DNA of 64,000 bases from contig NZ_POJH01000017.1 of the NCBI RefSeq assembly GCF_002960625.1, positions 87,299 to 151,298 of the forward strand. The letters are read 5' to 3'. The notes below the pieces were generated by a model. That model had not been told where the DNA came from, made no database searches, and saw only the letters and a program-made list of their open reading frames with translations. Below are positions 26,352-34,488 of the stretch, one piece after another (the first letter of the stretch is position 1; each line of letters starts with the position of its first letter). Origin of the DNA: Streptococcus suis (GTDB lineage Bacteria; Bacillota; Bacilli; Lactobacillales; Streptococcaceae). A program made the position numbers and the translations under genes.

Positions 26352-27515
26352 ATGAAAAGAATTTTAGAAAAAGCCAGTTTGCTGGCCCTATCCACCATGC
26401 TGGTTTCGACATTTGCAGTTTCACCAGCTATTCCACAGATGATTGAGCATTTTGCCCAGCAGGGAATTGCAGCGGCCCAGGTGGAAAACTTAATTACTGT
26501 GACGTCATTTGCTATTATGGTAGCACTCTTGATGAATGGTTTGGTTGTCCGTTTCTTATCGGAACGAAACATTATCATTGTAGGGCTTTTGCTTATGGCC
26601 ATCGGCGGTGCTTTACCGGTGTTTCTAACTGCCTATCCTCTGATTTTGCTGGCTCGCATCTTGCTTGGTTTAGGGATTGGCTTGATCAATGCGCGTGCGA
26701 TTAATATCATCGGTAATTTTTTCACCGGTCAGGAACGGGTCAAAATGATGGGCTTGCGTGGTTCAGCTGAGGTGCTGGGAAGTGCAGGCTTAACGCTTCT
26801 TGTCGGTTGGTTGACCCAGTTTGGTTGGCAACCTGCCTTCTTGGTCTACCTTTTTGCCTTGGTCATCTTGGCTCTTTTCCTTCTCTTTGTGCCCAAGGAA
26901 GAATTACTTGCTCGTATGGAGGTTAAGCTAGAAGAGAACGCGCCAAAGGCTAAACTGGACAAGACCATGTGGATGATGGGGATTTATCTAGCCTTTCTAG
27001 CCTTCTTTGTTATCAATGTCAATACCTTCCTGACCATTCGTATTCCTCAGATTGTCTTAGCCAAGGGTATCGGTACGGCACAAGAGGCTAGTTTGATTCT
27101 CAGTCTCATGCAAGTCATGGGGATTGTGGCAGGGACAGTCTTTAGTAGCTTGGTTGGTCGGTTGAAGGGCTGGCTTTTGGCAGTTTCCTATGTGGTCTTT
27201 GGACTCGCGGTTGTCGGTATTGCCTTTGCGGATAATCTCTGGGTACTGGGGCTTGGTGGTATGGTGTCAGGATTTTTCTATAGCATCATTTTGACCATTG
27301 TCTTTAGTCAGGTAACAGACCGTGCACCCAAGGCCTTGCTCAATGCAGTCATGACCATCGTTCTCATGGGTTGCAATATTGGTGGTGCGACGTCAGCTAT
27401 CTTGCCAACTTATCTGGAAAAACTCAATCCAACCCCAACAGGTGCCTTTGGGATTTACGCCATCGGCTGTGCCTTGATAAGCGCTGGCTTGATTTATAAA
27501 CAACTGAAGAAGTAG
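26352..27515 (+). CDS. MFS transporter
   Basis: 387 aa with about 12 transmembrane helices. The loop between helices 2 and 3 reads FLSERNIIIVG, the region of the MFS signature, and an LLGLGIGLINARAINI segment follows. Start ATG at 26352 after AAAGGGAG. No marker tells drug from sugar transport; similar proteins are annotated as CynX/NimT-like or drug exporters. Ends at a terminator that starts on its stop codon. Confidence 0.85.
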   Translation: MKRILEKASLLALSTMLVSTFAVSPAIPQMIEHFAQQGIAAAQVENLITVTSFAIMVALLMNGLVVRFLSERNIIIVGLLLMAIGGALPVFLTAYPLILLARILLGLGIGLINARAINIIGNFFTGQERVKMMGLRGSAEVLGSAGLTLLVGWLTQFGWQPAFLVYLFALVILALFLLFVPKEELLARMEVKLEENAPKAKLDKTMWMMGIYLAFLAFFVINVNTFLTIRIPQIVLAKGIGTAQEASLILSLMQVMGIVAGTVFSSLVGRLKGWLLAVSYVVFGLAVVGIAFADNLWVLGLGGMVSGFFYSIILTIVFSQVTDRAPKALLNAVMTIVLMGCNIGGATSAILPTYLEKLNPTPTGAFGIYAIGCALISAGLIYKQLKK

Positions 27516-27537
27516 GAGCGGATTTCCGCTCCTTTTT
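27515..27537 (+). terminator. Terminator after the MFS gene
   Basis: GGAGCGG-ATTT-CCGCTCC then T5; the next promoter begins in its T run. Confidence 0.9.
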
Positions 27538-27545
27538 GGTATAAT
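27537..27545 (+). promoter_or_regulatory. Extended -10 of the GNAT gene (leaderless)
   Basis: TGG-TATAAT ends six bases before the ATG at 27552. The expected transcription start falls on or next to the A of the start codon and there is no ribosome site. Confidence 0.65.
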
Positions 27546-27551
27546 AGACCT

Positions 27552-28178
27552 ATGTTAGAAAACAACCGCTTGAATGAATTAATACTACGTTTTCCAGAGG
27601 ATGTTCAGTTGATTTTTAAGGACATGATTCCCTCCTATCAGTTGGGCTATGTGGATTATGTCTATCAGACAGATCATTACGCCACCCAAAACCGCAGGAT
27701 TAAAAATTTGTCTAAAAATTTTCGGAAGATGAACTATTTTCATATCATGCCTCTGCCCCAGGATCTGGCATTGGAAATTGCTAACCAATGGCGCTATCAA
27801 GCCCCTTTGGATGTCTATACGATTAGTGCACACCCCAAGACCTATGCGGAGATGATTTCGCCAGGGGCGCGTGGGGACCGCTTTTTTGCAGTCATCCGCA
27901 ATGCCGCCCTCATGGGCTATTTCTGTATTGACCAAGATGGCGAGACAGTTGACATTCGATTGAGCATGAAACCTTCTTTGACGGGTCAGGGAAATGGCAG
28001 AGCTTTCTACCAGGCTATTGAAGACTATTTAGTAGAGCATGTTCAGCCAGCTAGTATCAAACTGACAGTTGCTAGCTCTCATCAAGTTGCCCAAAAACTC
28101 TTTCATGCTCTTGGATTTGCAGAAAGAGAAAAGCAAGCAGAATATATCAAAATGGAAAAGAAACTCATATGCGATTAG
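27552..28178 (+). CDS. GNAT-family N-acetyltransferase
   Basis: 208 aa. The C-terminal half has the GNAT acetyl-CoA region (RLSMKPSLTGQGNGRAFYQAIEDYL, residues about 135-160; the Q/RxxGxG/A loop is GQGNGR) and the last strand-helix pair with FHALGFAE. The N-terminal 70 residues are an extension with no clear match. Substrate unknown. No ribosome site; the start sits six bases after a TATAAT, so the mRNA may be leaderless. Overlaps the next gene by 10 bp. Confidence 0.82.
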   Translation: MLENNRLNELILRFPEDVQLIFKDMIPSYQLGYVDYVYQTDHYATQNRRIKNLSKNFRKMNYFHIMPLPQDLALEIANQWRYQAPLDVYTISAHPKTYAEMISPGARGDRFFAVIRNAALMGYFCIDQDGETVDIRLSMKPSLTGQGNGRAFYQAIEDYLVEHVQPASIKLTVASSHQVAQKLFHALGFAEREKQAEYIKMEKKLICD

Positions 28179-28897
28179 ATAAATTTTTAGTGGATTGTGG
28201 TGTTGGCAGTCGGACAGAAGTCAAGAAAGTCCTGAAAAACAAGCAAGTCACCGTCAATGGCCAAGTAGAGATGTCCCCAAAGCAACAGATTGACGAAAAG
28301 ACGGATCAGATTGCAGTAGCAGGTCAGGTCTTGAGCCATGAAACCTTTGTTTATTATTTATTGAACAAACCCAAAGGAGTTATTTCAGCCACCGAGGATG
28401 ACCGCCATCGGACTGTTTTGGACTTGCTAGACGATACAGCTCGCCATAAGGAAATTTTTCCAGTTGGACGCTTGGACATTGATACCCATGGCTTGCTCCT
28501 TTTGACCAACAATGGCCAGCTGGCCCATGCTATGCTTTCTCCCAAAAAACATGTGGGCAAACTCTACCGTGCACGGGTTGACGGGATTATGACCCGAGAG
28601 GATGTCGAGCGATTTGCGGCAGGAATTGAGCTGAAAGACTTTACCTGTCAGCCAGCCCAGTTGACCATCCTCTCTACAGATGAAGCTAAGCAGACTTCAC
28701 TCGTTGACATCACCATCCGAGAAGGGAAATTTCACCAGGTCAAACGCATGGTGCAGGCCTGTGGAAAGACGGTGACAGACTTGCAACGATTGACCATGGG
28801 ACCACTTGAGTTAGATCCAGCGCTGACTCTTGGAGAATACCGCAGGTTGACAGAAGCGGAATTGACTAGTTTGAAAGTTTTTGGGGTTGAATTATGA
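28169..28897 (+). CDS. rsuA: RsuA-type 16S rRNA pseudouridine synthase
   Basis: 242 aa. N-terminal S4 RNA-binding domain (MRLDKFLVDCGVGSRTEVKK), then the synthase domain with the catalytic Asp in FPVGRLDIDTHGLLLLTN (about residues 97-114) and the GKFHQVKRM motif (about 188). The family makes pseudouridine in the small-subunit rRNA (position 516 in E. coli). Coupled to the GNAT gene before it and, through ATGA, to the membrane protein after it. Confidence 0.93.
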   Translation: MRLDKFLVDCGVGSRTEVKKVLKNKQVTVNGQVEMSPKQQIDEKTDQIAVAGQVLSHETFVYYLLNKPKGVISATEDDRHRTVLDLLDDTARHKEIFPVGRLDIDTHGLLLLTNNGQLAHAMLSPKKHVGKLYRARVDGIMTREDVERFAAGIELKDFTCQPAQLTILSTDEAKQTSLVDITIREGKFHQVKRMVQACGKTVTDLQRLTMGPLELDPALTLGEYRRLTEAELTSLKVFGVEL

Positions 28898-29412
28898 GAA
28901 ATATTGAAAAAATTTTTCGTGCCCTGCCCTTGATTGTGGTAGCAGGAGCAGTTGTTTATCTTTCGATTTGGATATGGATTGATAATGGGGATTGGACCTA
29001 CATCATTGCTAGGGTGTCTGGTATGAGCGTTGAACATGCCAATAATTTATCCCTAATTGCCATAGCCATCCAGTCTCTATTTTTTACTTCTGACTGGTTT
29101 TATAGCCGCATTCGTGCCTTTCTCAATCGTCGGTTGGAACGCGCCAAGGGGCTCAATCGGCAGATTTATCTGGGCTATAAGGCTGGAGTTGAACTTCTGA
29201 TGGCTCTACCCAAACGGACCATTTTGTTTAGCTTTTACCTGCTCTTGACTATTTTGGAAAACCTAGGTGTAATTGATAGTGCCAAAGATTATGCAGTCAT
29301 TGTCATCTTTATCATCGCCGTAGATCGCGTGACTAATATCTGGCCAGAAGAAAAGCGCAGGATGATGGAGTTTGGTCAGAAGATTAAGAAACGGATAAAG
29401 AGTGTGGGTTAG
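28894..29412 (+). CDS. Membrane protein of unknown function (172 aa)
   Basis: Hydrophobic segments at about residues 12-29, 48-65, 105-121 and 128-142; basic surfaces in between (RRLERAKGLNRQ) and at the end (KKRIKSVG). Start overlaps the rsuA stop as ATGA. Not recognised; coupling to a pseudouridine synthase is probably historical. A perfect 12-bp stem terminator follows at 29512-29543. Confidence 0.75.
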   Translation: MRNIEKIFRALPLIVVAGAVVYLSIWIWIDNGDWTYIIARVSGMSVEHANNLSLIAIAIQSLFFTSDWFYSRIRAFLNRRLERAKGLNRQIYLGYKAGVELLMALPKRTILFSFYLLLTILENLGVIDSAKDYAVIVIFIIAVDRVTNIWPEEKRRMMEFGQKIKKRIKSVG

Positions 29413-29511
29413 TGAAAAACTTTTTAAATATGATTTTACTCTGTTGAGAATCATAGACAGACCCTCTCCTAATAAGATGAAGTAGGATGGGATTGTAAAT
29501 AAATTTAATAA

Positions 29512-29545
29512 AATAGATGGACATATTTTGTCCATCTATTTTTAT
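29512..29545 (+). terminator. Terminator / perfect inverted repeat before the accessory block
   Basis: AATAGATGGACA, loop TATTT, TGTCCATCTATT and then T's. It ends the rsuA transcript and marks the left border of the AT-rich block. A similar half (TTTGTCCATTCTAT) recurs near 32995 before the DUF262 genes, so it may also be an operator. Confidence 0.8.
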
Positions 29546-29583
29546 ATACTTCTTATTGAGAATATCAGAATAGAGGGGTAAAG

Positions 29584-31446
29584 ATGAACTATTATCACAT
29601 AAAATTAATGGGAGATGTACAGCAACTAGAGCGACCTAGTGAATCTTTTATACAAGAAAATAATTGGATGTATTTTTTGAAGGAAAAAGAAGATTTATTC
29701 ATTGTAACGGGAGCTGCAAATACAAAACGAGAAATAGCAAAAAAGGTTCAATCACTTTGGAAAGTGGATGTCTATTTAGATGGCTATTCTTCAATAAATG
29801 AGGATGATTTTATTGAAAAAGTTGGGCGTGAAAATTTGGGAGAATTTGGTTATTTCTTATTGAAGCAATCAAAGGAAGATAAGCAAGGTCTTACTCTGAA
29901 CGAGAATGTTTTATCAGAAAATATGATTGGTCTTACTACATTCAAAAATAGTATTCAGCATCTTATAAACTATTTAGTCTATCAATCAAACTATTTAGAA
30001 TCGCATACGAAAGAGCCATTTTTCTTAATTTTCAACGGTCAAAAGGGGAGTGGACGAAAATATGCCCTTCAATATTTAGAACGATTGTTCGATTTGAAAG
30101 CAATTGATACTCATTGTAGCGAATACTTTCTTCCTAAGACTGAAGAAAAACAATTTCCAGTTGTTTATGACTATTTTAAAGCAAGGGCTCGTCCTAAATT
30201 AGAACTTTTCGCTAATATCAATACAAAGAAAGAGAATAATATTTGTATTCTAATTGCCCAATCGAGCGAAGAAGCAAAAAAAATAGCGATGGAATTACAA
30301 GAGGAATACTACAATGTAAGTGTAATCGAGTTTCCTCCCTATACAAATGATGAACTAGTTGAAATTGCTATTCAACTATTAGCAAAAAGACGAATTAGTA
30401 TAGACAAGGAATTTGTTAGGGAGTATGTAGAAAAGGCTTCAAATCTCATCAATGCAAAAGATATTCGACGAATGGTTCAGAGAATCCATGAATATGCGGT
30501 GGCAACCAATTATTGTCAAGAAAATGGATTGCTGGATATGGATCACTTTAGTTTGCAAAAGGAACAATCTAAAAGTAAATGTGGCCAAGCTGAGAAGATG
30601 CTGAATCAAATGATTGGTCTTCAATCTGTAAAAAAATTAATCAGACAACAAGTTGCTTTTGAACAACTATCGAAACTGAGGAAAGAAAGAGGCTATCATG
30701 TTGAAGAAAGTAATGGGCACTTGTTATTTACAGGAAATCCAGGGACGGGTAAGACAGAGGTAGCTCGTCTTTATACAGAAATCCTGTATGAACATGGATT
30801 GATCGCAGAAAACAAGATAGTAGAGGTTGGAAGAGCAGACCTTATTGGAGAATATGTTGGCCAAACAGCACCGAAAATAAAAAAGGTGTTTGATAGTGCA
30901 AGTGGTGGTGTACTGTTTATCGACGAGGCTTACAGTTTGATTCCACAGAGTGAAAGAGATTTTGCTAATGAAGCTATACCCACCATTATTCAAGAAATGG
31001 AAAATCGTCGCAATGAGGTAGTTGTTATTTTTGCCGGTTATAAAAATTTGATGCACAATTTTATAGACACGAATCCAGGATTACAATCTCGAATCTCAAA
31101 CAACATTCATTTTGAAGATTACTCTGTGGACGAACTGTATGAAATTTTTAGAATGATGTTGAGTAAAAAAGAGTATTCTATTGAATCTAACTATGAGGAA
31201 GTATTGTATTCGCATTTTTTAAAAGTTGGAACAACCGAACATTTTGGCAATGGTCGTTATGTTCGTAAACTAATAGAAGCTTGTTTGTATCAACAGGCGA
31301 CTCGAGTGATGGAAAAGATAGGCAATAGAACCTTAGAGGAAACGGAGATGAATGTCGTAATAGAAGCTGATATTAAAAACGCCATCCAAGAATTATCAGA
31401 GTTGGAATCAACTCAACGGTTAATAGGTTTTGGATTACAGGGATAG
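29584..31446 (+). CDS. Tandem AAA ATPase, CbbX/SpoVK-like
   Basis: 620 aa. An N-terminal region of about 120 residues without recognised motif is followed by a degenerate AAA domain (P-loop-like GQKGSGRK at about 152) and then a full AAA+ domain of the CbbX/CfxQ/SpoVK type: Walker A TGNPGTGKT (about 382), GRADLIGEYVGQT pore-loop region, Walker B VLFIDEAYSL (about 441), sensor/arginine region GLQSRISNNIHF. The 'FIDEAYSL' and 'EYVGQT' phrases are diagnostic of the family, which remodels protein complexes. First gene of a block with WYL and DUF262 genes, hence a defence role is suspected. Confidence 0.8.
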   Translation: MNYYHIKLMGDVQQLERPSESFIQENNWMYFLKEKEDLFIVTGAANTKREIAKKVQSLWKVDVYLDGYSSINEDDFIEKVGRENLGEFGYFLLKQSKEDKQGLTLNENVLSENMIGLTTFKNSIQHLINYLVYQSNYLESHTKEPFFLIFNGQKGSGRKYALQYLERLFDLKAIDTHCSEYFLPKTEEKQFPVVYDYFKARARPKLELFANINTKKENNICILIAQSSEEAKKIAMELQEEYYNVSVIEFPPYTNDELVEIAIQLLAKRRISIDKEFVREYVEKASNLINAKDIRRMVQRIHEYAVATNYCQENGLLDMDHFSLQKEQSKSKCGQAEKMLNQMIGLQSVKKLIRQQVAFEQLSKLRKERGYHVEESNGHLLFTGNPGTGKTEVARLYTEILYEHGLIAENKIVEVGRADLIGEYVGQTAPKIKKVFDSASGGVLFIDEAYSLIPQSERDFANEAIPTIIQEMENRRNEVVVIFAGYKNLMHNFIDTNPGLQSRISNNIHFEDYSVDELYEIFRMMLSKKEYSIESNYEEVLYSHFLKVGTTEHFGNGRYVRKLIEACLYQQATRVMEKIGNRTLEETEMNVVIEADIKNAIQELSELESTQRLIGFGLQG

Positions 31447-31462
31447 AAGAAAGGAGTTGCGC

Positions 31463-31993
31463 ATGAATAATAATGGCTTGAAAGAAAACACTGTGTTTAA
31501 CGATATGGAAATTTTAGAAATATTTATCGATTTGCTGTACAGAAATTTGGATTCAGATACTAAGGTGAGAAGTTCTTTTGACAGCATTAATCGGGAAGTA
31601 AGTGATTTTTTTGGAATCCCTCAAAAGAGCTATATCGGACAACTTTTATATATTATTTCAGATGTTGATCACATCAGAAGGAACTTTGTTGACCACATAG
31701 AATTTTACTATCGAGAGATGAATAAGAAAGTGAAACGAGTAGTCGGAGTCAGTCTGGCGATAGAAATAGTACAAAATGTTCATTTTCTAGAAGAATTTGA
31801 TGTTGTGATGATTGAAAATATTGAAGAATTTTATAATAGTACCGATGCGATTCAGAAGAAGTTGGCAAGAATTTTGGAAAGTTATCTAAAAACAGGAGGA
31901 AAATTACTGGTAACAGGTTGTGAGTTTGATAATTCAAATGATGCATTGAGCAAGATTCTTTACCAAGGAAATTTATTGAATTTGACTTGTTAA
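31463..31993 (+). CDS. DnaA-like AAA protein without P-loop (176 aa)
   Basis: Start ATG at 31463 after AAAGGAG (the frame is open from 31430). The segment FDVVMIENIEEFYNSTDAI (about residue 110) aligns by eye with the Walker B region of DnaA/IstB-like ATPases (hydrophobics, then an acidic pair and aromatic), and GGKLLVTGCEFDNS with their sensor 1 strand, but there is no Walker A, and the protein ends before a C-terminal domain. Seventeen bases after the tandem AAA gene. Possible partner or regulatory subunit. Family not certain. Confidence 0.6.
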   Translation: MNNNGLKENTVFNDMEILEIFIDLLYRNLDSDTKVRSSFDSINREVSDFFGIPQKSYIGQLLYIISDVDHIRRNFVDHIEFYYREMNKKVKRVVGVSLAIEIVQNVHFLEEFDVVMIENIEEFYNSTDAIQKKLARILESYLKTGGKLLVTGCEFDNSNDALSKILYQGNLLNLTC

Positions 31994-32026
31994 GAGTGTT
32001 ATAATCTTTTTAGAATTGAGGTTTCT

Positions 32027-32977
32027 ATGAACGATCAGGAAAGATTACTTACTATATTTTTACGCTTACAATCAGGGGCGCATCTAAAAAAATCACAATT
32101 GGCAGATGAATTTGGAGTTAGTGAGAAGACTATTCAAAGAGATTTTGCTCTTCTAGGAGGATTTATCGAAAGTCAGCCAATGATTGCAGCAGAGTTAGCC
32201 TATGATCCCAAGTACCATACTCGCTTCTTAAAAGGGAAGTCTCTTTTTAACAAAAAGGAAATTCTGACCATTTCTAAGATTTTACTGGAAAATCGTGCTT
32301 TGAATACGGAAGAAAACAAGGCTGTTTTAGATAGCTTATTAGCACTAGTATCGAAAGATGAGCAGAAAGAAATTTCAGCCATTATCGCCAGTGAACTCTT
32401 AAACTATGCCCCGCTTTCAGATACTCAAAATAGGATCGATAAGATTTGGGAATGGTCAGAGGCCATTCGTAAGGAATTGGTATTAGACATTCGCTACCAA
32501 TCTCCCTACAATATAGAAAAGAAACACACGGTTTTTCCTGTGTCACTCTATTACGATAGTCATTACTTTTACCTTGTAGCTTTTAATCTAAAACATTCTT
32601 CCTATATGACTTTAAAGTTAGATCGGATTTTAGAATGGAAGGTTTCGCCTGAGAAGAAACCGGCTATTTCTTATGGCAAAAAGTTCCGAGATGGTGAGGT
32701 ACGGAATAAGCAAGTGGATTCTTTTATGGGACGGGAACGAACCGTAAGAGTCAGATTCAGCTATGATCCAACCATTGTCTTGGATCAATTTCCGACAGCA
32801 AAGATTATCGAAACAAGCTCAGAAGGCAATGTGATTGAATTTGTCAGTCAAGACACACCAGGCTTAAAACGTTGGTTGTTGAGTCAGGCTGATGCCCTAA
32901 CCGTGCTTTCTCCAAGTTCTCTTGTAGAAGATATGAAACATTTTCTCAAAAATATGCAAGAAAACTATAAAATTTAG
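32027..32977 (+). CDS. WYL-domain transcriptional regulator
   Basis: 316 aa. N-terminal winged HTH (RLLTIFLRLQSGAHLKKSQLADEFGVSEKTIQRDFALL, residues 5-43), then a WYL domain at about 150-220 (DIRYQSPYNIEKKHTVFPVSLYYDSHYFYLVAFNLKH; YFYLVAF replaces the canonical WYLxAx) and a WCX-like C-terminus (RFSYDPTIVLDQFP). WYL proteins sense nucleic acid ligands and are the commonest regulators of anti-phage clusters. It sits in the middle of the accessory block, 34 bp after the DnaA-like gene. Confidence 0.87.
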   Translation: MNDQERLLTIFLRLQSGAHLKKSQLADEFGVSEKTIQRDFALLGGFIESQPMIAAELAYDPKYHTRFLKGKSLFNKKEILTISKILLENRALNTEENKAVLDSLLALVSKDEQKEISAIIASELLNYAPLSDTQNRIDKIWEWSEAIRKELVLDIRYQSPYNIEKKHTVFPVSLYYDSHYFYLVAFNLKHSSYMTLKLDRILEWKVSPEKKPAISYGKKFRDGEVRNKQVDSFMGRERTVRVRFSYDPTIVLDQFPTAKIIETSSEGNVIEFVSQDTPGLKRWLLSQADALTVLSPSSLVEDMKHFLKNMQENYKI

Positions 32978-33065
32978 AGGGATAGGACGCTATTTGTCCA
33001 TTCTATGTATTAGAATGAGTGTATCAAATAGTTATTGAACTCTTAATTGAAAGGAGGAGAAGTAA

Positions 33066-33185
33066 ATGCAAGAATGGATTGTAGTAGATCAATTTGGGAA
33101 TATCATTGTAGGACCATTTTATGATAAAACAGCTGCGGAAATGCATGCGAAAATGATTCCGAATGCAAGTGTAGAGAAAAAATAG
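33066..33185 (+). CDS. 39-aa conserved-looking small protein
   Basis: Frame MQEWIVVDQFGNIIVGPFYDKT..., preceded by the very strong AAAGGAGGAG and followed 13 bp later by the first DUF262 gene. Sequence (WIVVD-FGNIIVGPF-TAAEMHAKM) looks like one small beta-helix domain. Not recognised. Probably translated, given the ribosome site and tight spacing; function unknown. Confidence 0.6.
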   Translation: MQEWIVVDQFGNIIVGPFYDKTAAEMHAKMIPNASVEKK

Positions 33186-33198
33186 GAGAATAAGCAGA

Positions 33199-34488
33199 AT
33201 GACTGATATTACTTTGAGGCATATGACATTAGAGGAACTGTTGAAGGACAATAGGCTCCATATCCCAAATTATCAACGTCCTTATAAATGGCAACGTAAA
33301 CACATTCGACACTTATTCTATGATGTCAAAGAAGTTATAGACTCTAAAAAGGACATTTATCAAGTTGGTTCCCTTATTTTACACGATAAAAAACAAACTT
33401 TAGATATTGTTGATGGACAACAGCGGACTATTTCTGTTGCATTATTTTTACAGGCTTTAGGGAAGTTGAACGACTATATCGGTGCCCAGCAGTTACTAAA
33501 TCAAAAATTTGACGTGGTTTCGTGTCAACATGCTAAGGAAAATTTTGAAGAGTGGAAAATACTGATTGATCTAGATGACGAAAAGGCGCAAAAAGTATGT
33601 GACTTTCTTCTTAAAAATTGTGAAATTGCTGTTATTACAATGCCATATAATCGATTATCTGAAGCTTTCCAACTTTTTGATTCTCAAAATAATCGGGGAA
33701 AAGCTTTAGAGCCACACGACCTGCTTAAAGCCTATCATTTGAGAAATGCCTCTGAAATCAGTGAAGATTTGATCGAAAATTGGGAAAAAATTGTTACAGA
33801 CGAAAAGGTCAATTTAAAAGATTTATTTAACCAATATCTTTTTAGAGTGCGAGGGTGGTCAATTGGTGAAACTGGGTTGACTAAACGTCGTCAGGGTTCA
33901 TACCTTCGCTTTACAGAAGATTTTATCGATGATTTTAAAGGTGTCGGTTTACATCATAACGAATACCCTTATTTGAATCTCTTTAGACTATTAAAAGAAC
34001 AAAATATTGATTATCCTATTTCTTTAACGATGCCAATTATTGATGGAGAGTACTTTTTCTCTTATATTAATCAGTCACATAAAATGATTCAAAACAGAGA
34101 GACTTGGTTTGAAAATCTCAGTTTAGACTCCAAAATGCTAAAGATTTTACATTCTACTAAACAACGTTATAGCCGAAATCGTAATTTATTCGATAATTTA
34201 GTGTTGCTTTTTGTGGATAGGTTTGGTCAGGGAGCTTTAGATAAAGATATTGTTGAAACAATTTTTATATGGGCCTATTATCCACGTATAAAAGCGCGTG
34301 CCATTTATGATAGCACTTTAGCCAATTATGCTGCGGGCGGAATTTTTCAACGGCGTACAGTTCAAAAATTATTTCAGCTATTACATCATGCAAGTACACC
34401 AAGCGATTTTTTGCAGAAAATCAATCGTGATCAATTTGAACATTTTACCTTGGAGAAAATTCTTGAGGAAGAGGAGCTTAATAAATGA
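33199..34488 (+). CDS. DUF262 (GmrS-like) protein
   Basis: 429 aa. DUF262 domain: IPNYQRPYKWQRKHI (about 20-34), DIVDGQQRTISVALF (about 70-84; DGQQR is the catalytic motif of this ParB-like nucleotidase fold) and NNRGKALEPHDLLKAYHL (about 170-187). The C-terminal half has no HNH/DUF1524 signature that I can see. DUF262 proteins are nucleotide-dependent components of type IV restriction (GmrSD), BrxU and SspE. Overlaps the next DUF262 gene as ATGA, so both act together. Confidence 0.88.
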   Translation: MTDITLRHMTLEELLKDNRLHIPNYQRPYKWQRKHIRHLFYDVKEVIDSKKDIYQVGSLILHDKKQTLDIVDGQQRTISVALFLQALGKLNDYIGAQQLLNQKFDVVSCQHAKENFEEWKILIDLDDEKAQKVCDFLLKNCEIAVITMPYNRLSEAFQLFDSQNNRGKALEPHDLLKAYHLRNASEISEDLIENWEKIVTDEKVNLKDLFNQYLFRVRGWSIGETGLTKRRQGSYLRFTEDFIDDFKGVGLHHNEYPYLNLFRLLKEQNIDYPISLTMPIIDGEYFFSYINQSHKMIQNRETWFENLSLDSKMLKILHSTKQRYSRNRNLFDNLVLLFVDRFGQGALDKDIVETIFIWAYYPRIKARAIYDSTLANYAAGGIFQRRTVQKLFQLLHHASTPSDFLQKINRDQFEHFTLEKILEEEELNK

